This document shows positions 36,892 through 45,902 of a stretch of 64,000 nucleotides of DNA, in pieces. Location: positions 19,901 to 83,900 of the forward strand of contig JAUIDW010000001.1 in NCBI GenBank assembly GCA_030428395.1, given 5' to 3'. Position 1 is the stretch's first letter. Every line of letters begins with the position of its first letter. The notes beneath the pieces were generated by a model that saw only the letters and a list, made by a program, of their open reading frames with translations, had not been told where the DNA came from and ran no database searches. The DNA is from a bacterium. GTDB lineage: Bacteria; Planctomycetota; UBA1135; GCA-002686595. Position numbers and translations under genes: made by a program.

Positions 36892-37461
36892 CTAGTCGTT
36901 CGCGCGGCCCTGGAACTCGCCGTCGCTGGTGCGGATCTTGATCACGTCGCCCTCGCCGACGTGCAGGGGCACCTTGACGGCCATGCCGGTCTCGACGACC
37001 GCGTCCTTCTTCACGTTGGTCGCGGTGTTGCCCTTCACGGCCGGCTCGGCCTCGGTGACGGTCAGCGTGACCGTCGCCGGCAGCTCGACGCCGATGGGCG
37101 TCGTGTTGTGGAACGTGACCTCGACGGCCGTGTTCTCGCGGACGTAGCCCATCTTGTCGCCGACGAACTCCTCGCTGAGCGGGAACTGCTCGTAGGTCTG
37201 GGTGTCCATGAACACGTACGAGCCGTCGCCCTCGCGGTACAGGTACTCGCAGTTCTTGCGGTCGAGGTAGGCGACCTCGAGGACGTCCCCGGAGCTCAGC
37301 CGCATGGCGTTCGCCTGGCCGGTGCCGAGGTTCTTCGTCTTGATGTTGATGATCGCGCGCAGGTTGCCGGGCGTGTGGTGGTGGAACTCGGTCACGAGCA
37401 GCAGCTCGCCGTCCTTCTCGATCACCATCCCCTTCCGCAGTTCGGTCGCTCGCGTTCCCAT
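36892..37461 (-). CDS. efp: Elongation factor P with Asn at the loop-tip position
   Basis: Relieves ribosome stalling at polyproline runs. The 189-residue protein has three OB-like beta domains. The conserved start MGTRATELRKGMVIEKDGEL, the middle SEEFVGDKMGYVRENTAV and the C-terminal ETGMAVKVPLHVGEGDVIKI are typical. The loop tip usually reads PGKGxA, with a lysine (or arginine) that is modified. Here it is TPGNLRA with Asn33 at that position, preceded by three His residues (27-29). Known EF-P modification enzymes therefore cannot act in the usual way. It lies 149 bases downstream of rpoN on the same strand and converges with the GT39-like gene. Confidence 0.93.
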   Translation of the reverse strand: MGTRATELRKGMVIEKDGELLLVTEFHHHTPGNLRAIINIKTKNLGTGQANAMRLSSGDVLEVAYLDRKNCEYLYREGDGSYVFMDTQTYEQFPLSEEFVGDKMGYVRENTAVEVTFHNTTPIGVELPATVTLTVTEAEPAVKGNTATNVKKDAVVETGMAVKVPLHVGEGDVIKIRTSDGEFQGRAND

Positions 37462-37610
37462 GGCAGTCCTTCGGCGTCGTCTCGTTCCTCGGCGTGGTCT
37501 CCGGCCGGCTCCGCGGGTCCTTCGCGGCCCGCGCCGGATCGCCCAGGGTAGCAGTCGCGGCGCCGGGGTCCGCGCGCGGGGGCCGGGAAATTCCGCGGCG
37601 CGCGGCGCGC

Positions 37611-39068
37611 TCAGAAGCTCTTGCGCTGGCTCGAGGACGGGATCTCGAGCGCCTTGCGGTACTTCGTGACCGTGCGCCGGGCGATGGCGATCCCGTCCAG
37701 CTCCTTCAGCTTGGCGGCCAGCTGGTCGTCGGACAGCGGGTGGGCGCTGTCCTCCTGCTCGACCAGCTCGGCGATGCGCTGCTTGATGCTGGCCTGGCTC
37801 GCGACGCCGCCGGTCGAGCGCGGCGTCCCGCCCGTGAAGAAGAACTTCAGCGGGTAGATGCCCCGGGGCGTCTGCGCGTGCTTGCCCGAGACGGCGCGGC
37901 TGACCGTCGAGATGTGCACGCCGACCTCGTCGGCGACCTCCTGCATGCGCAGCGGGGCCAGGCCGCGGACGCCGCGGTCGAGGAAGCCGCGCTGGCGGTC
38001 GAAGATCACCGTGGCGATGCGCTGCAGCGTGCTCTGGCGCTGCTGGATCGCGTCGATGAACCAGCGCGCGGACTCGACGCGCTTCTTGACCCACTCCTGC
38101 ACGCCGTCGCCCTTGCGGGCCTCGCGCAGCAGGCGCTTGTACATCGGGTTCAGCGTCAGCTCGCGGGTGCGCTGGCGGGTCAGGCGCACCTCGTACTGGC
38201 CGTCGACCTCCTCGACGACGACGTCGGGGACGATGACGGCCGCCAGCTCCTCCCCGAACTCGGCGCCGGGGCTCGGGTCGAGCGAGCGGATCGTCTCGAG
38301 GGCCGCCTTGATGTCCTCGATCGGGTGCCCCGTGGCCTTGGCGATGCGCGGCAGGCGGTTGGTGACGATGTCGTCGAGGTGGTGCTCGACCAGGGTGTGC
38401 GCGAGCGGGTCGTGGAACTCGAGCGCCTCGAGCTGCAGCAGCAGCGCCTCGGCCAGGCCGGTGGCCCCCAGCGCCGGGTGGGTGACGCGCCGGAGCTCGG
38501 CCAGGATCCCGTCGAGCTCGGCGGGGGTGACGCCCCCCAGCGGACAGCCCGCGGCGACGTCCTCGAGCGACTCCTGGAGGTAGCCGCGGCCGTCCAGCGA
38601 GTAGATCAGGAACTCGGCGACCTCGCGGGCGCGCTCGTCGAAGTCGAGGAAGGCGAGCTGCTCGATGACCGCCTCGGCCAGGGTCGACCCCGAGGCCGGC
38701 GTGTTCTTCATCGCCTCGTACTTGCGGTCGCCCTCGCCGTCGTCCGGCGCGGGGCGCGGCGAGGAGCTCTCGCCGAAGTCGCGCTCGTAGCGCTCGAGCT
38801 CCTCGAGCATGCTCTCGACGCCGCTCGACTCGGCGTCGTTCTTCTCGCGGTCCCGCTTCTCCGGCGCGGCCTCGTCGCGCCGCTCGGAGTCGCTCTCGGG
38901 CGTCTCGTTCTCGGCCAGCTCGAGGAACGGGTTCTCCGTCAGCTCCTGCTCGATGCGGCCCTCGAGCTCGAGGGCCGGCAGCTGCAGGATCTGCATCGCC
39001 TGGATCATCTGCGGCGACTGCACGAGCCGCTGCTCCATCCGGACGTTCTGGTGCAGGCCGAGTTTCAT
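37611..39068 (-). CDS. rpoN: RNA polymerase sigma-54 factor
   Basis: Sigma-54, which needs AAA+ activators to open promoters. 485 residues. Region I is recognisable from LHQNVRMEQRLVQSPQMIQA and QILQLPALELEGRIEQELTE with NPFLEL. An acidic linker follows, then the core-binding and HTH domains (SRAVSGKHAQTPRGIYPLKF), and the RpoN box near the C-terminus reads ARRTVTKYRKALEIPSS, normally ARRTVAKYRE. Two activators of the matching class are in the same window (27870-29237 and 42077-43465). Confidence 0.96.
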   Translation of the reverse strand: MKLGLHQNVRMEQRLVQSPQMIQAMQILQLPALELEGRIEQELTENPFLELAENETPESDSERRDEAAPEKRDREKNDAESSGVESMLEELERYERDFGESSSPRPAPDDGEGDRKYEAMKNTPASGSTLAEAVIEQLAFLDFDERAREVAEFLIYSLDGRGYLQESLEDVAAGCPLGGVTPAELDGILAELRRVTHPALGATGLAEALLLQLEALEFHDPLAHTLVEHHLDDIVTNRLPRIAKATGHPIEDIKAALETIRSLDPSPGAEFGEELAAVIVPDVVVEEVDGQYEVRLTRQRTRELTLNPMYKRLLREARKGDGVQEWVKKRVESARWFIDAIQQRQSTLQRIATVIFDRQRGFLDRGVRGLAPLRMQEVADEVGVHISTVSRAVSGKHAQTPRGIYPLKFFFTGGTPRSTGGVASQASIKQRIAELVEQEDSAHPLSDDQLAAKLKELDGIAIARRTVTKYRKALEIPSSSQRKSF

Positions 39069-39087
39069 GGCGATGGGGGCCGCCCCC

Positions 39088-39093
39088 AGTATA
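39088..39093 (-). promoter_or_regulatory. -10 element for rpoN
   Basis: Reading the reverse strand, TATACT (5/6 to TATAAT) lies 19 bases before the rpoN ATG. A GGGGG-CCG-CCCCC stem (39075-39087) fills the short leader and no Shine-Dalgarno is seen. The -35 region is not recognisable. Confidence 0.45.
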
Positions 39094-39163
39094 GATCACG
39101 CCCCGGGCGGACCCGCCGGGGTGGGCGGATCGCCGCGCGGGGACCGGTCGGGCGGCCGCGGCG

Positions 39164-40786
39164 CTACGGGTCGAGCACGAGGCGGGCGGACAGCCCCGGC
39201 GCCGCGGCCCCGGAGTCCAGGCCCGCGCCGACGAGGGCGTGCGGCGCGCCGTCGGCCGGCACGCTGCCGGCGCCGGGCGACCACGTGCGCCGCAGCAGGT
39301 CGAGGCGCGCGATCCCGAGCTTCGCGCGCGGGATCTCCTCGGAGCGCGCGCTGGCGGCCCACCAGCTCGTGTGCCAGAAGCGCTCCCCGGAGAGGTGTCC
39401 CTGGACCAGGGCGCCGTCCAGCCGACGCGCGACGAGCGGCGCGGGCATCCACGTCTCCGGCGCGACCTGCACCTCGTACTCGGTGACCACGGGCTGCTCG
39501 AGGACGGCGAGCACGCGCGCGGGCAGGCCCTCGGTCACGGGCAGGCGCACGGTGGCCGCGCCGCTGCGCACCACGAGCTCGGCGCCGCGGCAGCGCGCGC
39601 GCTCGGCCGCGGCGACGAGCGCCTCGACCTGCGCCCAGGCCGCGTCGTCGTCGGGGACGGCCAGCAGCAGCGCGGGCGCGAACGAGACGAGCGGCCACGA
39701 GCCGCGGCCGATCTTCTCGGAGCGCGCGCTGCGGCTCTGCTCGAACACGGCGGCGAGCGTCGACGAGGTGATCGCCTCGAGCCGGACCGGCGGCCGCCGC
39801 GGCGCGTCGTGGGTCGGCAGGCCGGCGCCGGGCGTGGGGAGCGGCAGGTCGGTGGCGCGGCTCTCGACCAGCGCCAGGTCGAGGGCCCGCAGCTCCTGCG
39901 CCGCCGCCGGCGTGGTCGTGGCGCGGATCCAGAGCGACCAGTCCGCGGGCTCGAAGTCGGTGCCGCGCAGCTCGACGCACAGCAGCCCGCCGGAGTCCAC
40001 GGCGCCGGCGAACGCGACCTGCATGCCGCGCACGAGGGGCTGCTCGACCAGCCCGAGGTCGGGGGTGCCGGGGTCGAACGTCTCGGTGCGCGAGGGGACC
40101 GAGAGGTCCAGGAAGCCCTCGACGTGCACGCGGGTCCCGCGCGCGACCCGGCACGGTCGCAGGTGGACGGTGCGGCCGGTCAGGCGCCGGCCGAGGTTCG
40201 GAGTCGCGACGCCGCTGTCGGCGGCCACCTCGACGCGGTAGTCGGCCACGAACTCGCTGGTGCGGCGGTCGCCGAGGGCGGCCCACTCGCCGGAGCGCAC
40301 GCGCGCCACGCCCAGGGAGGGCGCGTCGCCGATGAGGCTGGCGAAGGCGGCCTCGTCGGGGCGCGTGGTGCCGGGGCCGGGCGCGGCGGTCAGCCACACC
40401 TCGAGCTCGACGTCGAAGGACCTGGCGTGCGCCTCGAGCTCCGCCAGCCGGGACTCGACGGCCTGCAGCGCCTCGGCCCGGCCGCGGCCGAGCAGCGGGG
40501 GGGCCGTGGGGTGCAGCGCCACGTCGAGGTCGCGGCGGCGGGCGTCCTCGCGCAGGAGCTCCAGCAGCGAGGCGCGCGTGAGCCGCGGGCTGGGCGACGC
40601 CTCCGCCTCGTCCAGGTGGTCCTCCGGCAGCTCGAGGTGCGAGCCCTGGACCAGCCGCCGCAGCGCGGGCGCGGCCGGCGGCTCGGCGGTCAGCGACGGC
40701 AGCGGCAGGACGCGCCAGCCGGCGTCCTCCTGGGGGAGCGGGGCGGCGGGGAGCGCGAGGAGCAGGGGCGCGACGAGGAGCTTCAT
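39164..40786 (-). CDS. Exported protein of unknown function, 540 residues
   Basis: I do not recognise this protein. A short signal peptide (KLLVAPLLLALPAAPLPQ) is followed by a mostly beta-rich sequence with no transmembrane helices. Segments such as RTSEFVADYRVEVAADSGVA, RVHVEGFLDLSVPSRTETF, and PRKGQA-free Arg/Ala-rich helices alternate. Two Trp-rich stretches (ADWSLWIRAT, GERFWHTSWWAASARSEEI) occur, and Cys are few. It ends in ARLVLDP. Possibly a periplasmic or surface protein. It has its own predicted leaderless promoter, and the next gene on its strand (rpoN) starts 95 bases downstream of its stop. Confidence 0.6.
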   Translation of the reverse strand: MKLLVAPLLLALPAAPLPQEDAGWRVLPLPSLTAEPPAAPALRRLVQGSHLELPEDHLDEAEASPSPRLTRASLLELLREDARRRDLDVALHPTAPPLLGRGRAEALQAVESRLAELEAHARSFDVELEVWLTAAPGPGTTRPDEAAFASLIGDAPSLGVARVRSGEWAALGDRRTSEFVADYRVEVAADSGVATPNLGRRLTGRTVHLRPCRVARGTRVHVEGFLDLSVPSRTETFDPGTPDLGLVEQPLVRGMQVAFAGAVDSGGLLCVELRGTDFEPADWSLWIRATTTPAAAQELRALDLALVESRATDLPLPTPGAGLPTHDAPRRPPVRLEAITSSTLAAVFEQSRSARSEKIGRGSWPLVSFAPALLLAVPDDDAAWAQVEALVAAAERARCRGAELVVRSGAATVRLPVTEGLPARVLAVLEQPVVTEYEVQVAPETWMPAPLVARRLDGALVQGHLSGERFWHTSWWAASARSEEIPRAKLGIARLDLLRRTWSPGAGSVPADGAPHALVGAGLDSGAAAPGLSARLVLDP

Positions 40787-40792
40787 GGCTCG

Positions 40793-40798
40793 ACCATA
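40793..40798 (-). promoter_or_regulatory. Leaderless-type -10 for the 540-residue exported protein
   Basis: Reverse-strand TATGGT, followed by exactly six bases and the ATG (40786). TAGTCC sits at the -35 position with a 17-base spacer, a weak match. No Shine-Dalgarno can exist in so short a leader. Confidence 0.45.
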
Positions 40799-40881
40799 GT
40801 CGCGCCGGCCGGCCGGGACTACGTTGGCGGCCCCGGCCCGCGGACCGGCGCCGCGCGGGCGCCCCGACGGGCCGTCCTCCG

Positions 40882-41364
40882 ATGCCCGACCTCCCCGAAG
40901 CCGACCTCCAGCCCGTCGACCCGCCGGAGGCCTCCGCCGCCGGCGCCGGGAGCGAGGCGCGCCGCGTGCGCGCGGGGCTGCTCGTCGAGCTCGGCCTCGC
41001 GCCGCGCGACGTCGCCCGGCGCTGGCAGAAGGCGGTCGTCGAGGGCCGCTTCGAGCCCGACGCCTGCGCGGACGAGGTGATCGCGGCCAGCCGCCTGAAG
41101 CCCGACGCCGAGTCGCGGCTCGCCGGGCGCGCCGCGCGCCTCCAGCGCGACCTGGTGATGGCGCCGACCCTGCGCGGGCTGCGCGGCGCCGGCCGCAAGG
41201 CGCGGGAAGGCGCGCGCGGGCTGGTCGCCTTCGTCGTGGCGCAGGTGGTCACGCTGACCGTGCTCGCGGCGATCCTGCTGGTGGGCGCCCTGGTGGGTCG
41301 CGTGGTGTTCGACGTCAGCTACGACGGCTTCCTGGACTCGATCGCGAGCCTGCTGCCGGACTGA
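40882..41364 (+). CDS. Small protein with C-terminal transmembrane helix, unknown function
   Basis: A 160-residue protein that I do not recognise. The first 110 residues are soluble and helical (RRVRAGLLVELGLAPRDVAR, then RLKPDAESRLAGRAARLQRD). A single transmembrane helix lies at about residues 115-140 (LVAFVVAQVVTLTVLAAILL). The tail FDVSYDGFLDSIASLLPD faces the other side. With a cytoplasmic N-terminus it resembles a tail-anchored regulator. It starts with ATG at 40882 in a divergent arrangement with the 540-residue gene; a TACGTT at 40820-40825 is a possible -10. Confidence 0.6.
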   Translation: MPDLPEADLQPVDPPEASAAGAGSEARRVRAGLLVELGLAPRDVARRWQKAVVEGRFEPDACADEVIAASRLKPDAESRLAGRAARLQRDLVMAPTLRGLRGAGRKAREGARGLVAFVVAQVVTLTVLAAILLVGALVGRVVFDVSYDGFLDSIASLLPD

Positions 41365-41466
41365 GCGCGGGGCCCGCTCCCGCCAGCGGGTGTAAGGGGG
41401 GATTTCGAGCAACCTCCGGCCCCGGAACGGTCGATCCTGGTACAACCCGCTGCCCAGGAGTCCGCG

Positions 41467-42000
41467 TTGCCCGAGTTCCGAGAAGCCCCCGGCGCCCCGG
41501 CCGATCCCGGCCTGTTCTCGCTCTCCCAGATCATGCATCTGATGCGGGTGGAGTACGGCCGCTCGCAGCGCTACCGCTACCCGCTCGTCTGCATGATGGT
41601 GGGCGTCGACCGCCTGACGCACCTGCGGGACCTGTACGGGTACGACTCCAAGGAGACCATCCTCGACGAGGTCGTGCGCCTGCTGCAGGCCGAGACGCGC
41701 AGTTGCGACTTCCTGGGCCGGCTGGTCGACGACCGCCTGCTCTGCGTGGCGCCGCACACCGACCCGCAGGGCGCCCGGGCGCTGGCGAACCGCCTGCTCG
41801 AGGGCGTCCGCAAGCTGCACTTCGACGGCGGCGGCCGGCCGCTCCAGGTGACGGTCTCGATCGGCTCCTCCCACACGACGGGGGAGGACACGCTGTTCTT
41901 CGATACGCTGCTCGCGGCGGCGGAGAGCGCGCTGTCCGAGGCGGGCAAGGCGGGGGGCGATCGCTTCGTCCACCGTGACCCCACGCCGCACCTGCGCTAG
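41467..42000 (+). CDS. Degenerate GGDEF-domain protein
   Basis: A 177-residue protein consisting of an N-terminal helix and a GGDEF-like domain (about 35-175). The first metal-binding aspartate remains (MMVGVDRLTHL, Asp48) as does VTVSIGSS. The active-site signature GGDEF is replaced: aligned to RYGGDEF, the protein reads RLVDDRL (85-91). It is therefore very unlikely to make cyclic-di-GMP, but could bind a nucleotide or act as a structural or signalling module. TTG start with AGGAG at 41456-41460. It lies upstream of the sigma-54 activator gene (76-base gap), perhaps in one unit. Confidence 0.75.
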   Translation: MPEFREAPGAPADPGLFSLSQIMHLMRVEYGRSQRYRYPLVCMMVGVDRLTHLRDLYGYDSKETILDEVVRLLQAETRSCDFLGRLVDDRLLCVAPHTDPQGARALANRLLEGVRKLHFDGGGRPLQVTVSIGSSHTTGEDTLFFDTLLAAAESALSEAGKAGGDRFVHRDPTPHLR

Positions 42001-42076
42001 GGTGCCACGGTAGAGGCTCCGGCCGGCGCGCTCGCCCCGGGCCGCGAGTCCCCCGGCCGCCCCGGCGGCCCTCCCC

Positions 42077-43465
<1,389 letters not shown>

Positions 43466-43484
43466 AGCCCCCGCGGGGCTGGGC

Positions 43485-43490
43485 GAAACT
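43485..43490 (+). promoter_or_regulatory. Possible leaderless -10 for the LpxH-like gene
   Basis: GAAACT lies exactly six bases before the ATG at 43497, the same spacing as in several other genes here, but only positions 2 and 6 match TANNNT. No -35 hexamer is evident. It lies in the 31-base gap after the regulator gene. Confidence 0.25.
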
Positions 43491-43496
43491 CTGCCC

Positions 43497-44300
43497 ATGC
43501 GCGCCGCCGCGGCCACCTGGCCGGAGATCCCCCTCGAGGAGGGCACCCGGATCATCGCGGACCTGCACCTGGACCTCGGGCGGGACGACCCCGGTCCGGG
43601 CTTCGCGGGCTGGCTCGAGGCCCTGCGCGCGCCCCGCCTGGTCGTGCTGGGGGACCTGTTCGACTTCTGGGTCGGCCCCGGGCAGGAGCGCCTGCCGGGT
43701 GGCGCCCCGGTCCTGGACGCGCTCGCGCGGCTGACCGCCGGCGGCACCGCCGTGGACGTCGTCCCCGGGAACCGGGACTTCCTCCTGGGCGCCTGGTTCG
43801 AGCGCCGCACGGGGGCGCGGGTGCACTCGAGCGGGGCGGTGGGCCTGCTGGACGCCGGCGCGGGGTCCCGGCCCGGGGACCGGCGCGTCGCCCTGGTCCA
43901 CGGGGACGAGCTCTGCACGCGCGACCGGGGCTACCTGCGGCTGCGGGCGGTGCTGCGCTCGGCGCCCCTGCGCTGGGCGGCGCCGCGGCTGCCGGCGGCT
44001 GCGGGCATCGCGGTCGCGCGGAGGATCCGGCGCGCCTCCGTCGCGTCGGTCCAGGCCAAGCCCGCCGAGGAGAAGGCCCAGCAGGTCGACGCCGTCGTCG
44101 CCCTGGCCCGCGCCGCGGGGGCCGGCAGCCTGCTGTGCGGGCACGCGCACCGGTTCCGGGACGACGAGGTCGACGGCGTCCGCTGGGTCGTGCTGGACGC
44201 CTTCGGGGGCGCCCGCGACCTGGCGCGGGTGGGCCCGGGTGGCGCGCTCGTCTTCGAGCGGGCCCGGGAGACCTCCGCGCCGCCGCCCCCGGGGCCGTAG
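43497..44300 (+). CDS. lpxH: LpxH-like UDP-2,3-diacylglucosamine pyrophosphatase (calcineurin-like phosphoesterase)
   Basis: Metallophosphoesterase of 267 residues. The LpxH signature set is present in order: IADLHLD (D-x-H), VLGDLFDFW, GNRDFLLG, ALVHGDELC and CGHAHRF. LpxH cleaves UDP-2,3-diacylglucosamine to lipid X in lipid A synthesis. The helical insertion between motifs (RLRAVLRSAPLRWAAPRLPA) is typical. A lipid A branch enzyme fits a Gram-negative-type envelope. Related pyrophosphatases are not excluded because no other lpx gene is in the window. Confidence 0.85.
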   Translation: MRAAAATWPEIPLEEGTRIIADLHLDLGRDDPGPGFAGWLEALRAPRLVVLGDLFDFWVGPGQERLPGGAPVLDALARLTAGGTAVDVVPGNRDFLLGAWFERRTGARVHSSGAVGLLDAGAGSRPGDRRVALVHGDELCTRDRGYLRLRAVLRSAPLRWAAPRLPAAAGIAVARRIRRASVASVQAKPAEEKAQQVDAVVALARAAGAGSLLCGHAHRFRDDEVDGVRWVVLDAFGGARDLARVGPGGALVFERARETSAPPPPGP

Positions 44301-44310
44301 GGGCGGGTCG

Positions 44311-44325
44311 CCGGGCTCCGCCCGG
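44311..44325 (+). terminator. Hairpin after the LpxH-like gene
   Basis: CCGGGC-TCC-GCCCGG, a 6-bp stem with a 3-base loop, begins 11 bases after the stop. It is followed by a G-rich run, not T, so it is an imperfect terminator candidate. Confidence 0.35.
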
Positions 44326-44361
44326 AGGGGGCCGGGAACGGCTCGGAGGGGCCCTAAGTCC

Positions 44362-44389
44362 TTGATCCAGAAGGGCCGGCCGGTATCCT
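44362..44389 (+). promoter_or_regulatory. Sigma-70-type promoter for cmk
   Basis: TTGATC (44362-44367), a 16-base spacer, TATCCT (44384-44389), and a start codon at 44429. The leader would be about 33 bases. This is one of the clearer hexamer pairs in the window. Confidence 0.55.
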
Positions 44390-44428
44390 CTTCGCCCTGC
44401 CCGCTGTCGAGGCACGCAACTCTCCAGC

Positions 44429-45082
44429 ATGATCGTGTCGATCGACGGACCCGCCGGCGCCGGCAAGAGCACGGTGGCGAAGCGATTGGCGCGCGAGCTG
44501 GGGCTCGTCTATCTCGACACCGGGGCCATGTACCGGGCGGTCACGCTCGTCGCCATGCGCCTCGGGGTCGATCTCGGGTCCGAGGAGGCTTGCGCGCGCA
44601 TCGCCGAGGGGGTGGAGCTCACGTTCGACGCGGAGGGCCGCATCCTCGTCGACGGCGAGCCCGGCGAGCCGGAGATCCGCGGCGAGGCGGTCACGCGCGA
44701 GGTGTCGCGCGTCTCCGCCCACCCACGGGTGCGCCGGGCCGTCGTGGCCATGCAGCGGCGGCTGGGCGCGCGGTCCCCCGGGCTCGTCGCCGAGGGTCGG
44801 GACACGACGACCGTCGTGTTCCCCGACGCCGACCACAAGTTCTTTCTCATCGCATCCCCCCGCGAGCGCGCCCGGCGGCGCGCGGCGCAGCTCGGCCAGG
44901 AGGACCGCGTCGACGGCGTCCTGGAGGAGATCCGGCGCCGCGACCACCTCGACTCGACGCGCGCCGACTCGCCCCTGCAGCGGGCCGAGGGCGCCGTGGA
45001 GGTCGACACCGAAGGGCTCGGCGAGCGCGAGGTCGTCGAGCGCATGCTGGACGTCATCCGCGCGCGGGAGACGGCGCCGTGA
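44429..45082 (+). CDS. cmk: Cytidylate kinase
   Basis: Phosphorylates CMP/dCMP. 217 residues with the P-loop IDGPAGAGKST at the N-terminus, LGLVYLDTGAMYRAVTL, VAEGRDTTTVVFPDADHKFF and ERARRRAAQL, all family features. The start follows a plausible promoter. The downstream plsC overlaps it by GTGA, and rpsA follows, the common cmk-plsC-rpsA arrangement of many bacteria. Confidence 0.95.
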   Translation: MIVSIDGPAGAGKSTVAKRLARELGLVYLDTGAMYRAVTLVAMRLGVDLGSEEACARIAEGVELTFDAEGRILVDGEPGEPEIRGEAVTREVSRVSAHPRVRRAVVAMQRRLGARSPGLVAEGRDTTTVVFPDADHKFFLIASPRERARRRAAQLGQEDRVDGVLEEIRRRDHLDSTRADSPLQRAEGAVEVDTEGLGEREVVERMLDVIRARETAP

Positions 45083-45825
45083 CGAGCGGGTCCGCCGCCC
45101 GCGCGGGCGCCGACGCTCCGCCCGAGCCGCTCACGCGCAAGACCCCGGTCTACCGCCTGTGCGCGGGCCTGGCCTGGCTGACGTCGAAGCTGTTCTTCCG
45201 CCTGCGGGTCGAGGGCCTCGAGCACCTGCCCGAGGGCGGCTGCCTGCTGGCGGCCAACCACCAGTCGTTCCTCGACATCCCCTTCCTGGGCGGGACGGTC
45301 CCGCGCCACGTGGCCTTCGTCGCCCGCGACACGCTCGCGCACACGCGCTGGCTCGCCTACGTCATGCGCGAGTGCGGCGCCGTGCTGGTCAAGCGCGGCG
45401 CCCGCGACCGGCGCGCCCTGCGGGCGATCGTGGCCCAGCTCGAGGCCGGCGACTGCGTCGCCATCTTCCCCGAGGGCACCCGCACGCCCGACGGCCGCGT
45501 CCACGGCTTCCAGGCCGGCGCCCTGCACGCGGCGCGCCGCGCGGGCGTCCCGGTGGTCCCCGTCGGCATCCGCGGCTCGTTCGAGGCCTGGCCGCGCCAG
45601 CAGCGCCTGCCGCGCCCGCACCGCGTGCGCCTGCGCTTCGGCCCGCCGGTCGACGTGCGCGAGGACTCCGGCCGCGAGGCCGTCGAGGGCCTGCGCGCCA
45701 CGGTCGCCGAGCTGGCCGGCGTCGAGCTGGCGCCCGACGACGCGGCCGAGCAGCCCTGGCGGCAGGCGGCCGACGCGTCGCCCGGCCCGTCGAGCACGCC
45801 GTCAGGCAACCCCGGGGGGAGCTGA
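45079..45825 (+). CDS. plsC: 1-acyl-sn-glycerol-3-phosphate acyltransferase (PlsC family)
   Basis: Makes phosphatidic acid in membrane lipid synthesis. 248 residues. The acyltransferase blocks are present: NHQSFLDIPFLGG (H-x4-D), FPEGTRTPDGRVHGFQAGA and VPVVPVGIRGS. A hydrophobic segment (YRLCAGLAWLTSKLFFRL) near the N-terminus anchors it to the membrane. The C-terminus is Pro/Ser-rich and looks disordered. GTG start inside a GTGA overlap with cmk. Confidence 0.92.
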   Translation: MTSGSAARAGADAPPEPLTRKTPVYRLCAGLAWLTSKLFFRLRVEGLEHLPEGGCLLAANHQSFLDIPFLGGTVPRHVAFVARDTLAHTRWLAYVMRECGAVLVKRGARDRRALRAIVAQLEAGDCVAIFPEGTRTPDGRVHGFQAGALHAARRAGVPVVPVGIRGSFEAWPRQQRLPRPHRVRLRFGPPVDVREDSGREAVEGLRATVAELAGVELAPDDAAEQPWRQAADASPGPSSTPSGNPGGS

Positions 45826-45902
45826 ACCCGACCGAGCATCCCGTGCGCGCCGCGCGCGGGACGAACCCGAAACCTAGTCACCTACCAACCGAACCCCTTT
45901 TC

